From positions 162,894,331-162,958,330 of the forward strand of contig CM040118.1 of NCBI GenBank assembly GCA_022559845.1: a stretch of DNA of 64,000 bases. Reading direction: 5' to 3'. The notes under the pieces are model-generated. The model did not search any database. It was not told the origin of the DNA and saw only the letters and a program-made list of their open reading frames with translations. Below, piece after piece: positions 11,323 to 22,421 of the stretch. Position numbers and translations under genes: made by a program. This DNA is from Amorphophallus konjac. Its lineage: Eukaryota > Streptophyta > Magnoliopsida > Alismatales > Araceae. Position 1 is the stretch's first letter, and every line of letters begins with the position of its first letter.

Positions 11323-12758
11323 ATGAGAAGAGAGAGGTCCCAGTCCTTGGAGATGGAGGGTGAACCTTCCCGCCTTACCAAAAGGGGGAGATTCGATCGC
11401 GAATTCAAGAAATTGACCGACATTGAAGGTCATATGAGCGAAAGGATTTGCTCGCGGATGGTAAGTCTAGCTCTTTTCCTCTATTTTTCCTGCATGAGTC
11501 CTTTCTTATCTCTTGATTCTTTTCTTTCCTTTTCTTTCAGCCGTATCCTCTCTTTCTGGGCCCGGGGAAATTCTCCAGGCTGCCGTGGCTGTCGAAGCTC
11601 ACGTCCAACATTACTACCGACATGAGGGTTTTTATTTCAAAGTGGCACCTTCAAGGCCTGGTCATCCACGCCAAATATTATAACAAGATTTGCATGGATT
11701 GGGCACCCATGGGTGCACTGATAGAGGTTTGGCACCCTGAAACCCACACCTTCGTCTTTCCGACTTTTGAATCGACGACCCTTCTGGAGGAGGTGGAACT
11801 CCTGCTTGGCTTAAAAAGATTCAGGAATGATGGGAGAATAAAAATTTTGCCCATGGGGAAGAAGGTGTCCTCTGAGGAAGTCCTAGGAAGCTTCATGCCC
11901 TACGGAGCCATTAAAGGCATTCGGACACATCGGGGAATCAACTTACAAAAGCTCGCAGGCTGGAGCATGAGCGCTTTAGAAAGGTTGATAGGTGACGGAT
12001 GCTTAGAAGGACTCATGAAAGGGTTCATGATATGTTTGGCCGGAGCTCTCCTCTTCCCCAGCACTGACAATATCATGGAGGAGGATCAGCTGGGCGCGAC
12101 TTGCGGACTCTGGAAGGGCAGAAGAGTGGGGCCATCCGTCCTCTCCTACCTTTACAGCGGTCTCACGGCTTCCAGCATGGGCCAGCCCCCCTATGGGTGC
12201 ATGTTTCTCCTCAATTGCTGGTTCGATCTCCACTTCAAATTTGATCGCTGCGAGGAGGCACGAACTACTTCCAGAATCTTCCAACAAAGCCCCCTTTATC
12301 ACATGGTTGATGTGTTGGGTTTTGGCGGGAGTGTGGCTAATCGCATGCCTCGGCTGAAGTCACGTGGAGACTGGCGCACTTACTTCAACACTTTGGAGCG
12401 GGATGTGTTTATTCACGTGCCAGCATGTTTACTTGGACGTGAACTTCTCATGAGATCCTCCCCTGACGTGGAACACCAGCTTATCGGTGCAACTGAGTTT
12501 GTTCTTTACAGCTCGCACCGGTGTTGCCTGCAAATCAGGCTCCCGCGACACTCTTTTCCTACACCATCCGATCTCCCTTTGATTAAGGAGAGGGAGTTAG
12601 ACATGGAAGATGAAGCCAAGGACAGAAAAGCGATCAAAGCATCATGGAAAGCCAGTATTTCACAGAAGGCGATGGTGACTGTGAGTGAGGATCGTGAGTT
12701 GTTGAAGGCTCATGTAATGGAACTGGGGAAACTGAGGCCCGTGATGCCCAGTCCCTGA
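11323..12758 (+). CDS. Antisense gene 1: PMD/DUF7745-like protein, two exons
   Basis: Exon 1 is 11323-11460. The intron at 11461-11540 starts GTAAGT and ends TTCTTTCAG. Exon 2 is 11541-12758. The join is in phase 0, giving 451 residues. An internal ATG at 11353 (MEGEPSRL) matches the start of antisense gene 2 and may be the real start. The N-terminus is basic and serine-rich. From about residue 70 the protein has the look of plant mobile domain/DUF7745 proteins, with a short LIEVWHPETHTFVFP segment followed by LLEEVELLLGL. The C-terminus is charged and helical. PMD proteins are known both as host genes involved in silencing and as genes carried by transposons. The position inside the element, opposite to pol, makes the second reading likely. 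The family assignment is by pattern only. Confidence 0.7.
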
Positions 12759-14085
12759 CGTATCTCGTTTTGAAATAAATGTCAGGCCTTAATGCCATTT
12801 CGTGCTCTTTGAACCGCCTCTCTCCCCTTTCCCTTCTGGCATAGGCGGCTTGGAATCTTAGACGCCGGATGATGGCTACCTATCATCTGCCGGGAACTGG
12901 AGGACCAGAATAACTTCAGCATGAGGGGTTGCTCTGAGGCGTCCTAGAGCCGAAAGTTTCCCTCCGAGTGTCAAGGAGAGATGTAAGGGGGAAGAGTGGA
13001 GAGAGAGATGGGGACATCGAGGTTTGGACAAGAGGAGGGTAATGAAGGCCCTGGCGATGAAACTTTGAGAGAAGCAGTGATCGGGCACGTCAACCCCTCA
13101 GAGTCGTTGTAGGGAATTGGAGCTCACGGTGGTGGGCCCCTGGAGCTGGTGTAGTCTTTTCGGGAAGCAGAGGGCAGCTCGACCAGCGGCCTTGACTGCG
13201 AGAGCTTCGCGGCCATCGGGGTCGCGAGAGAAGCAGGAAGACGATGAAGGGCACCGCCAAAGAGCCAGTGGGAACGTGTGGCACGGCAAAGCGATTGCTG
13301 CGTGACGGGACTATAGAAGGCCTCCGAAGGACTTCTTGCCTTCGGAGAGAAGAGAGAAGAGAAATGACCAGAAGAGTGACGAGGGTTAGTGAGTGACTTG
13401 CACACCCACTCACTCCTCATGACGGGCACAAACCCTTATATAGATGTGTGAGTGGAATGGCTTGGTACGAACGCGGCTTGTTTGTCCTGGATGCATTCCT
13501 TCTCCTCTACGGCTCTTCTCTACCACATAGGTTCGCTCGAGACATGCTCGACGAGATGTCTCCTTAAAACCCAGGGCGGTGACTCACAATAGTCATGATT
13601 TTCAAAGGGAATCTGCCACTGACTTCAACAATATCGACGCCTAATCCTCTTTTCCCTCGTGAATGTCCCCAATTTTCTTCTTCGCGTTAAAAGTAGTCGC
13701 AATGGGACAAGGGACACGGAGAATCTTTAGACCACGTAAGAGTGACGGGTCAACAAATCACGGCTCTGCCCCATTTACCTCACACGGCAAAATGGCACAC
13801 GAGGGTACCGAGGCCATGATTTCAAAGGATCTACCACCAATTTCAAAAACATCGGCCACTGGTCTTGTTTTCCTGCATAAATGTCCCCCGCTAAAAGTAG
13901 TTGCAACGGGACAATAAACACGGGGAATCTTCGGACCGAATAGGGAGGACAAGTCAACAAATCACGCCTCCGAATCGATCACTCTACATGGTAGAGTGGG
14001 CACGAGAGTAAAAGGAGGGTGAATTGTTGTAAAGGCTATTGCTAGGAATGATGGTGATAGATCCAGATCACCTTCCTTTCGATCC
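12759..14085. other. Spacer between the two antisense genes, with an imperfect direct repeat
   Basis: No supported gene. An imperfect direct repeat of about 200 bp occupies roughly 13595-13790 and 13817-14010. Shared landmarks are TGATTTCAAAGG-like starts, ATGTCCCC, AAAAGTAGTYGCAAYGGGACA and GTCAACAAATCACG. It sits directly upstream of the promoter of antisense gene 2 and may be a duplicated control region. Minus-strand frames at about 13090-13430 have no recognisable domain. Confidence 0.55.
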
Positions 14086-14093
14086 TATAAATA
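14086..14093 (+). promoter_or_regulatory. TATA box of antisense gene 2
   Basis: TATAAATA, 111 bp before the ATG at 14197, in a context (CCTTCCTTTCGATCCTATAAATACC) resembling that of antisense gene 1. This supports a common origin for the two 5' ends. Confidence 0.6.
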
Positions 14094-14196
14094 CCTCCCC
14101 TTTTGCTCGACTTGGAAATACCGAAGTCGTAAGAGCCAATTTGAGGAGTGCAAGTTTGTAAGGAGGGGAGGTAGTGAGTGTTGTTCATTTATCAGG

Positions 14197-16824
14197 ATGG
14201 AGGGTGAATCTAGCTTCAGAGCAGAAGGTGAGTCTTCCCGCTCTTCGAAGAGGAGCAGATCTGGTAGCAGTTCCAGAAGACTCTCAGAAGTCGAAGGACA
14301 ACTGAGTGAGAGGACCCGATCACAGCTTGTACGTGGATCCCTTAGTTCCTTTTTTCATCCTTTCTTGCTTAGCAAGGCTCCCCTTTCTCACTTCTTGTGT
14401 ATGTACAGAGCATGATGCGATCGCACATCTCGTGGGAGCTGGTAGTGGCGGCATATCGAGGTCTCCCGGACTTCCAGAAGGCCAGGCTAGACGTGATGGG
14501 GTTCGGGGCCTTCCTTCGAATTGAGCCAATTAAGCTCGACCTTGCCCTGATCCAAGCACTGCGTGAAAGATGGGACCCAGTGAGTCGGGCATTCCTGATG
14601 CCCTGGGGGCACATGGTGCCCAACCTGGAAGACATGGTCCGCATCACGGGCCCGAAGGTAGATGGGGAAGCGGTGACTGGTGTCACCTACGCGTACTACC
14701 GAGAAGGTGTCCAGAAGTTGTTGGGGCTGGACCTTGACGGTCGGAGGAACATGTCAGTAGCTAAGGCATCGATCATGGAGGTGTTAGGGCTTACTGACAT
14801 TCGTCCACGGGATGACGAGTCCCTGGAGGAGTTCATGGAAAGGGCAGAAAGAGGTGCACGCGCCTTATACTGCGTTGATGCTAGCAACTGGGAGAGGACC
14901 AATATGGACATGAGGAGGTTCCTCATCTTCCTGTTGGGCAAGTTGCTGCTGGGCTCCAAGGGAGACAACATACACTGCCGCTTCCTAGAGCTGCTCGTGG
15001 AATTGGAGAGAGTAGGACAGTACGCCTGGAGAGCTACCGTACTAGCCCATCTATTCATAGGTCTGTCGCAAAGGACATGCCGAGATGTGACAATAAGTGG
15101 GTTTACGCCCTTCATCCAGGTAAAAGATTATTTTGTGTTATTTTTGTTTTGTGCCTTTTTTTTGTATTTGTTGATGTGAATGGCCCATGATGATGTAGCT
15201 ATGGGGCTACTACTACCTTCTAATGGGGAGAGCTCGACACTGGCGACCAGTGATGATCCCACTGGCTAGACGGTGGCAACCCATCATGAGTACCGCACCA
15301 CTATCCTACCAACTGATGGTGTTGAGGCGAGAACTGCAAGAGTTCCCTGCAACGATGGTAGGATACTTTTTTTTTCTTGTTATTCATTTCTAGTATTTTT
15401 TTGTATTTTAGCTAACCAAGAAGATATGTACAACCCATCAAAGGTGAACTGGAGGCCTTTCTTGAACATGGTCGATGTCGACCAGCCGTGGGTAATTGGA
15501 AGCCGTGCCCGGTTTGGGCGGGACCTCTGGCTCCATTGCTTGAATGAAATTGAGCCACTAAGGCTGCGATTAGCCATGAGGACCCTAGGGCTTGCCCAGG
15601 AATGGGTAGATATGACCACATCACCCAGCGTCGGAAAGAAGACGCGTGGGCCGGCAACCTGTGTTGATTGGAGGGTGCGCTTCCCCGAACAATATGAAGA
15701 CTGGCTGCGGGGAGGCACGCTCGTGGAATCACAAGCACAAGATAGTGAGAATTACCTACGCCTCTATAGGGCAATGTATGCAGAGAGGCTGCAGCCTGGA
15801 GGGCTTATGGAGGTGAAGTAAAAAGAAACCATTTTCATTTTTTCTTTTTTTTTCTTTTTTTTGTTTCATTTTGTTTCATTTTTTTTTTATTTTTCATGAA
15901 CTCATAAGCCATATCTGTAGGATGCCCGTGACACCATAATAACGAACTTACGAGCTTGTTTGGCGGACACGGAGCAAGAGTTGAATGACACCTGAGCGGC
16001 TCTGGGTTCATCAGTAAGTGTGTATGTACAGGCTCCTGGTATGATTTGAATTTCATAGCCCTAACCACTTAAATGTCACCTCTTATCTGTCGCAGCGTGC
16101 CCAGCTCGATGCAGTTTCATCGGCGATGGGGGCAGACGACGTTTCATCCAGTCTATGGATTCCTACTTCAGAGTTAGATCTACTCCACGAGCAGCTTGCT
16201 CATACCACACAACGGGCTGCAGAGGCAGAAGGGATGTTTTCTGAACAGGTGAGAGTCTCACCATTTAATATCCCTTGTTCAAGCATTGCCATATGCCTGA
16301 GATGATATGTATGGCAGGAGAAAGAAACACATGATGCACACACGCATGCCGCGCAGAAGGAAGCTAGAATAGTCGAGCTAAAAGAGGAACTGCAGCGTCG
16401 TCCAAGTGAGGACTCTTCTAGGGATGCTGTGGAGCTGAGGATCACCCTTCAGCTGGAGAGGGGAGATAGAGAAAGAGAACGTGCCGAGAGAGAAAGGGAC
16501 AAGGAACGAGAAAAGGCCAAGAGATTGGCCGATAAAGAGGAAAAGAGGGCCCTGGAGGTCCAATTATTTGAATTGAGGACCAGTCTCGGCCTCGCCGAGC
16601 AATGGCTGAAGGATGGCGAGGAACGCTACCGAAGAGCACGAGAGCGTGACTTTCGTGTTAGCAGCTTCTTTGCTACTCTCGCAGATCGACGTCGGGGAGT
16701 GGAGATAGAAAGAGGAGTACAAAGCGGTAGAAATACCACTTTTCGTAGTTGGGTAGCACCTTCTAGAGTTTCTTGCCCAGAAAGCGGCAAGACGAGTAAT
16801 GTAGAGAAGGAGGGTGGAAGCTAA
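14197..16824 (+). pseudogene. Antisense gene 2: PMD protein with coiled-coil tail, seven exons, probably damaged
   Basis: Exons by GT-AG signals and frame: 14197-14328, 14409-15119, 15199-15357, 15412-15812, 15921-16013, 16096-16248 and 16318-16824. Nearly all joins are phase 0. Exon 1 (MEGESSFRAEGESSRSSKR) resembles the first exon of gene 1. Exons 2-4 carry a PMD-type domain, with a LWGYYYLLMGRARHWRP segment and a KVNWRPF..MVDVDQPW segment. Exons 5-7 are rich in Arg, Glu and Leu heptads and predict a coiled coil. Two defects are visible: the exon 3/4 join is one base out of phase with the only GT-AG pair I can find, and exon 5 has an in-frame TGA (15993-15995), probably a decayed CGA. It may be a recent pseudogene or use an unseen splice site. 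Confidence 0.65.
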
Positions 16825-18731
16825 TGTAAGCTCTCTTTTGTTGTTTGTTTTTTGAATGGAAGTGGAATAAAATATTTTATGCTTGGTTCTCTACTTCTTT
16901 CTGATCTCCCGAATCCCTGTACACATCTAAGCAAACAAGTTAGTATTTCTGCTCTGACTTGCCCCTTGCTCAATAAGCAGATGTGGTTTTGAATTATCCT
17001 TGATAACGAGTCAAGGGGCAAGCCTTTATTAACAAAGGTAATAATAAAGGATAATGATGAATGCGGCACACAAGCACACAGATGCAAACAAAAATTTAAA
17101 ATGAGATGTTGCATACAAATGCAATCATGCGAAATGTGGTTCTTTTGTTTTTGTGTTTTTATTCATTTTGTGTTTTATTGTTTGTTTATTATTTATTTTT
17201 TTGGTCTTTTACATTTCCATTGTTTTTGCATATACATTTTTCTCCTCTTTTTTTGGGTTTTGGATTTGTTGTTTTTTTGTTTGTTTTTGATTTGTTTAAT
17301 ATTTTTTGTTTTTGCTAATGCATGATGTCCACTCGATATAACATCTGACTTGCATGAGAATATGGGTTTCTTACTATCCTCCCAGGTATCTTAAGTGCAC
17401 ATCTAGGTTGATTTGGGCCTCTAGACTCCTCGAATGATAATCCTGCCGGCTAAGACTTATCCTGATGACAATACCGTCATGCCATGCTTAGGCTCCCAGT
17501 TGCTTCCGACCACAAGGATTCACCCAAAAAAGTGTTCAAGGTAAATGATTTGCCCGACCCGGGTCTATTTTCTCACAACTCTAGATGATATGTAATGGAA
17601 CACCCTGGAACCCAAACGACCAACCGCGCGACGCTGACCCGGAATCAGACGCCGTCGCACCGGTAGGTGACACGCTTGCATTGGTCTAAGCCCGAGGTAA
17701 AGCTAAGAAGACATCAAGATGGTAGATAAGGGTCTTAACTAGCCAGAAACACGGAGACTCCTTCACGACAACAGCTTTTGCTTTTCAGAAAATGGACAAC
17801 CATATGTTTGTATTGAAATGAGGTTACAAGCTTTGGCAAGCTTCACCCTTCGGGAACTCCATTGAGCCTTCATCTTTAGGGGAAGAAGGAAGAATATTGG
17901 GGGCAAACCGCCTAAGAGGACCGGCAAAACCGTTAACCCGGCGAGACAGTAGGGGCGCACTTAACTTCCCCTTTCGGGCAACTTCAGACCAAATCTCGAG
18001 CGTTTACATATCATGACCCCTTTTGTATAGAATTTGACTTTCAGTCAAAGGGGTTTCATTTGTGGGATCAGGCACGGTTACGACTAGGCTTTTCACTTGA
18101 CTTTGATTTTGTTCTTCTTTTCTGATTTTTTCTTGACAGATTTTTGCGAGGGACATAGTATTTTGACATTATGGAATCTCTCTTGGATGCCTGCGGGGAC
18201 ACTGCCCTCTTCTCGTGCTCTGACCCATGCTCGAGGAATCGGGCCCTACTCTCACCCTAGGGGTTGTGTTCATGTTTCCCATGCTCAGCGTTTTAAGGGC
18301 GCCGACTGTCTCATTCGGTCGAAGAGAGAGAGAATAAAGATTTAAGCCTTCTGGAGACCTTCTGGGTGAGGCCTCACTATGAGCGATACTATCGATCTTT
18401 TATAGAACACATGTGTACATGCATGTTACCTTCTTTTGAGGAGGGCATAAGCCGAACTAGCCGGACAGAGATCTCCATGGTTCTGGCAAACCAAGACCTG
18501 GGACCTACCAAGTCTTAGTGGGCCCTATCCTAACATGAAGGTGAGATGCGATAACTTGATTGCATGGTGGTCTCCAAGCATTGGCATTTTGAATTTTCTA
18601 TTTTTTTTCTTTTCATTTTTTTCTATTTTTTTACTTTTGTTGTTGTATATATACATATTTTTGTTATTTTCATTGTTTTGTATTGTTTTGTTGTTTTTCG
18701 TTTCATCATTTTTGATACTATGTACACCTAT
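16825..18731. other. Convergent spacer between antisense gene 2 and pol
   Basis: About 1.9 kb between the stop of antisense gene 2 and the end of pol on the other strand. It contains T-rich runs (17140-17330, 18590-18720) that could serve as 3' ends for plus-strand transcripts. No coding domain or RNA gene seen. Confidence 0.55.
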
Positions 18732-19178
18732 CTAAGGGTAGTACTTCTTAAGATAAAGCTCATTCCAAGGGTGGGATAACTCGATCCCCTCAGCATTTAC
18801 TAGCCTGTAGGCATTGCCAGGATGCACAGCCTGAACTACGTATGGTCCTTCCCAATTGGGTTGGAGTTTAGAATGCGGCCCACCAGGTTTTACAAACATT
18901 CTTTTCACTACCATTTCACCGACTTGAAATTTCCTTTCAATGACCTTCTTTTGATAAAAACGTGTGAGTCTATTCTGATATACACGTGCATGCTCGGCAG
19001 CGGCCAGCCGTTTCTCATCTAAGAGTTCCAATTGGGTAAGGAGTGAATCACGACGTTCGTCGAGGGGAAGCTCCTTGTCCAACTGTACCCTGAGAGAAGG
19101 AACCAAGATTTCATACGAAACTACTGCCTCCATCCCATAAGTAAGGGCAAATGGAGTTTGCCCAGTGGGAGTACGGAT
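18732..19178 (-). pseudogene. Integrase C-terminal part, separated from pol by a stop codon
   Basis: Continues the frame of the polyprotein at 19179-22388 after one TAA stop. The residues after the stop read IRTPTGQTPFAL, the usual continuation after the WAYRT motif of Ty3/gypsy integrases. The rest ends with the KLQPNWEGPYVV motif and a typical LYLKKYYP-type terminus. A single nonsense change therefore removes about 145 residues of the integrase C-terminal region. Confidence 0.8.
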
Positions 19179-22100
19179 TTAAGTGCGATAGGCCCATAAA
19201 GTCTCAATCAGCTTTTCTGGCCAATCCGAGAACTTGTTTGACTCACAGGTCTTTTTTATGATTTTAATCAATGTTTTATTAGTGGCCTCTGCTTGGCCAT
19301 TACCTTGTGGATAATAAGGTGATGAATGATGCAATATAATTTTATACCTTTTGCAGAGGTCCTGAAGGTCCTGAGAAATGAATTGCGGCCCATTGTCGGT
19401 GATGATTGTGCTTGGAATGCCGAACCTGGCGATGATGTTCTTCATGATGAATTTGCAGACTGTTGATGCTTTAATCTCCACGTAAGCTTCGGCTTCGGCC
19501 CATTTGGTGAAGTACTCCGTTGCAGTAAGGATGAATGATTTTTGCTTAGTGAGGGAGTTAAGATTACCAAGAGGACCAATGACATCGAAAGCCCACATGG
19601 AGAAATGCCATGGGGAAGACACTAGATGAAGTGAAGAAGATGGGGAATGAATTTTATCGGCGTGAAGTTGACACTTGACACACCTGCGGACATAGACGGC
19701 ACAATCCTCTTCCATGGTGGGCCAGTAAAAGCCTTGCCGAAGGATTTTCTTGGAAAGTATTTGGCTATTCACATAGCCACCGCACACACCAAAGTGTGCT
19801 TCCTCGACGCATTTCCAGATCTCCTCTTCGTCGAGACATCTTAGAAAAACACCAGTTAGACTTCTCTTGTATAGCACTCCTCCGACCAGCATGTATCTCT
19901 GTGCCACTCTCCTTATGGCTTTTCTATCTTCCGATGTGGCTTCTCCAGGGTAGGATTGATCTTTGTAATACTTGGCAATTTCGTAAAACCATGGCTTCTC
20001 CTCATCAGCCAATTCTTCTTCTAACTCTGTCAACATAATTTCCCTCTTCTCAAGGATTTCTTCCTGTAGGGCCTTCCTTGCTATCCTATCCTTGATATCT
20101 ACGTAGGAAGCGTCATTGATTGCATGGGCGTGACGCTTGTAGATGGAAATGGAATCAAACCATCTTCCTAGAGGGAACCTTAAAGATGATGCCAACGAGG
20201 CGAGGGCATCGGCCAGAATATTCTGATGACGAGGGACATGGACAAAGATCAATTTGGTGAACAGTTTGGCAAATGCAGCAGTGAGTTCTTGGTATGGCTT
20301 GAGCTTGGGATCGCGAGTGCGATATTTGGTGAGCACCTGGCGAAGAATGAGTTGACTGTCACCTACGACTCGCAATTCAGTGATACGAAAAGAATGAGCA
20401 AGTTCCAGGCCAGCCAACAGAGCTTCATATTCAGCTATATTGTTGGTGACTGGGAATTTGAGCTGGTATGCCAGTGGGAATGTAAGGCCTTCAGGCGACA
20501 GGAGGGCAATGCCGATTCCCTTCCCTTGGGAATTCAGAGCTCCATCAAAATGTAACGTCCACATGTAATCATCTGATTGGTTGATGGACATTAGTTCCTC
20601 ATCTGGAAACTCTGACTGGACATGATCGAATTTGGGGAGAGGATGGTGAGCGAGATGCTCAGCTATGGCATACCCCTTGATTGCCTTTTGCTGAATGTAG
20701 GTGATGTCAAACTGAGAAAGAAAGCTTTGCCAGCGTGCTAATCTATCCGTAAGGACAGATTTTTCTAGAAGGAACTTCATAGGGTTCATTCGGGCAATCA
20801 GATGGACTTCATGAGCTAGAAAGTAGTGTTTCAACTTCTGCACTACCCAGACAAGGGCGGCACAAGTTTTCTCCATAGCCGTGTACTTCTGCTCACAGGG
20901 GTTGAGGAGTTTGGACAAGTAATAGGTCGCCCTTTCCTTGCCCGCTTCATCGGCTTGTGCTAGGACAGCTCCCACGGAGTCGTCCAGAACCGAGATGTAA
21001 AGGATTAAATGTTTATCTGGCGTGGGTGGAATTAGGACGGGTGGATTGGCCAGATATTCCTTCAATCCTTCAAAAGTTTTTTGGCATTTAGAATTCCAAC
21101 TGAATCCTACTCCTGACTTAGTCAACTCGTAGAAAGGTTTGCACCTTTGCGAGTGCTGGGACACAAATCGACGAATAAATTGTAACCTTCCAATTAACCC
21201 TCGAACTTCTCTCAGGTTTTTCGGAGGTGGCATATCCCTAATTGCTTTAGCTTTGTTGGGATCTATTTCAATACCCCTCTTACTCACAATAAAACCAAGC
21301 AATTTACCCGACGAGACACCAAATACGCACTTTTTTGGATTCATTTTCAAATTGAACTCCCTTGATCTTTGCAGCACCTTGGCTAGAACTCTCGGGTGTT
21401 CTGCCCTAGTCTTGGATTTCATCAGTAAATCATCCACATACACCTCTAAATACACATGCATCATGTCATGGAATATTACCATCATAGCCCTTTGATAAGT
21501 AGCTCCAGCATTCTTTAAGCCAAACGGCATGACTAAATAACAGTAAGTTCCCCAGGGTGTGGTGAATGATATTTTCTCCTGATCCTCTTCCGCCAAACAG
21601 ATCTGATTATACCCCGAAAATCCATCCATAAACGAGAGAGTTTCATAGCCAGCCGTGTTATCAACCAACACATCGATGTGAGGTAAGGGGAAATCATCTT
21701 TTGGACACGCGCGGTTAAGGTCCCAAAAATCGATACAGATTCTCACCTTTCCATCTTTTTTCATAACTGGGACAATATTTGCCACCCATTGAGGATATAG
21801 TACGACTCTAATAAACCTGGCTTTGTGGAGCTTATCGACTTCTTCCTTCATCTTCAAAGCCATCTGGGGGTGGAAACGTCTTAACCTTTGCTTGACCGAG
21901 ACGGACCCTTGTTTTAGCGTTACGCGATGTTCGACCAGGGTGGAATCTAATCCCGGCATATCCTCGTAGTTCCATGCGAATGTGTCCCTATACTCCTTTA
22001 GAACCTTGATCAATTCCTCTTCTTCGGATGGCGGTAAATTATCACTTATGAGGATGATCCTAGGGTCTTCCTCGGTCCCCAGGTTGATCTCTTTGGTGGG

Positions 22101-22388
22101 TTCTTCTATAGCGGCTGATGGTTCGTCAAACCTCCTCATTCCGCTAGCATATGCGTCAGCCGCGTCCTCATATTCTTCGTCCCCTTCTTCAATAGGGTAT
22201 TCTTCATCTGTGAGCTCATAAACTCCATACCCCTCATCAATTGTGCAATCCTCCTCGCATTCTAACTCTGACAGTTGGATGGGATTCTCTAGCAATCGAG
22301 GAATGGCTAGAAAGGCTTGACACCTATTGGCTAAATCTAGAAGAAATCGACGAGGAATTTGCCTACCCTTGGGTTTTCTTCTAGGCAC
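19179..22388 (-). CDS. pol: Pol polyprotein: RT, RNase H, additional RNase H, integrase (giant element)
   Basis: 1069 codons open. An acidic leader comes first, then reverse transcriptase from about residue 200, with the YVDD catalytic box near 317-320. The RT-associated RNase H follows. A second RNase H-type domain from about 605 to 740 (HFDGALNSQGKG, EYEALLAGLELA, ADALASLAS) marks the Tat lineage. Integrase covers about 870-1069, with the DDE residues in FDVIG, ITDNGPQF and NGQAEATNK. In the zinc-binding HHCC region one histidine position reads GGYVNSQIL where this family normally has GGHVN, so the zinc site is probably impaired. The frame ends at a stop inside the integrase. The product would copy RNA into DNA and insert it, acting in virus-like particles and then the nucleus. 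Confidence 0.9.
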   Translation of the reverse strand: MPRRKPKGRQIPRRFLLDLANRCQAFLAIPRLLENPIQLSELECEEDCTIDEGYGVYELTDEEYPIEEGDEEYEDAADAYASGMRRFDEPSAAIEEPTKEINLGTEEDPRIILISDNLPPSEEEELIKVLKEYRDTFAWNYEDMPGLDSTLVEHRVTLKQGSVSVKQRLRRFHPQMALKMKEEVDKLHKARFIRVVLYPQWVANIVPVMKKDGKVRICIDFWDLNRACPKDDFPLPHIDVLVDNTAGYETLSFMDGFSGYNQICLAEEDQEKISFTTPWGTYCYLVMPFGLKNAGATYQRAMMVIFHDMMHVYLEVYVDDLLMKSKTRAEHPRVLAKVLQRSREFNLKMNPKKCVFGVSSGKLLGFIVSKRGIEIDPNKAKAIRDMPPPKNLREVRGLIGRLQFIRRFVSQHSQRCKPFYELTKSGVGFSWNSKCQKTFEGLKEYLANPPVLIPPTPDKHLILYISVLDDSVGAVLAQADEAGKERATYYLSKLLNPCEQKYTAMEKTCAALVWVVQKLKHYFLAHEVHLIARMNPMKFLLEKSVLTDRLARWQSFLSQFDITYIQQKAIKGYAIAEHLAHHPLPKFDHVQSEFPDEELMSINQSDDYMWTLHFDGALNSQGKGIGIALLSPEGLTFPLAYQLKFPVTNNIAEYEALLAGLELAHSFRITELRVVGDSQLILRQVLTKYRTRDPKLKPYQELTAAFAKLFTKLIFVHVPRHQNILADALASLASSLRFPLGRWFDSISIYKRHAHAINDASYVDIKDRIARKALQEEILEKREIMLTELEEELADEEKPWFYEIAKYYKDQSYPGEATSEDRKAIRRVAQRYMLVGGVLYKRSLTGVFLRCLDEEEIWKCVEEAHFGVCGGYVNSQILSKKILRQGFYWPTMEEDCAVYVRRCVKCQLHADKIHSPSSSLHLVSSPWHFSMWAFDVIGPLGNLNSLTKQKSFILTATEYFTKWAEAEAYVEIKASTVCKFIMKNIIARFGIPSTIITDNGPQFISQDLQDLCKRYKIILHHSSPYYPQGNGQAEATNKTLIKIIKKTCESNKFSDWPEKLIETLWAYRT

Positions 22389-22421
22389 TACCCTTGACTC
22401 ATTATTGTTAGATTGACCTAC

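Larger units (their letters stand above)
4920..11814. repeat. 3.45-kb direct tandem duplication with 5-nt filler
   Basis: The 4920-8364 segment is repeated as 8370-11814. Five extra bases (CAGAG, 8365-8369) sit between the copies and match neither source flank. I count about ten substitutions by eye, a 2-bp loss in a GA run (near 5372 versus 8820) and a 2-bp gain in a TA run (near 7555 versus 11003), so the copies are about 99.7% identical. The duplicated unit spans the inner half of the 3' LTR, the LTR/interior boundary, the spacer and the 5' part of the first antisense gene. Filler bases without homology suggest end joining rather than unequal crossing-over. An assembly artefact is unlikely given the scattered differences, but it has not been excluded. 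Confidence 0.9.
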
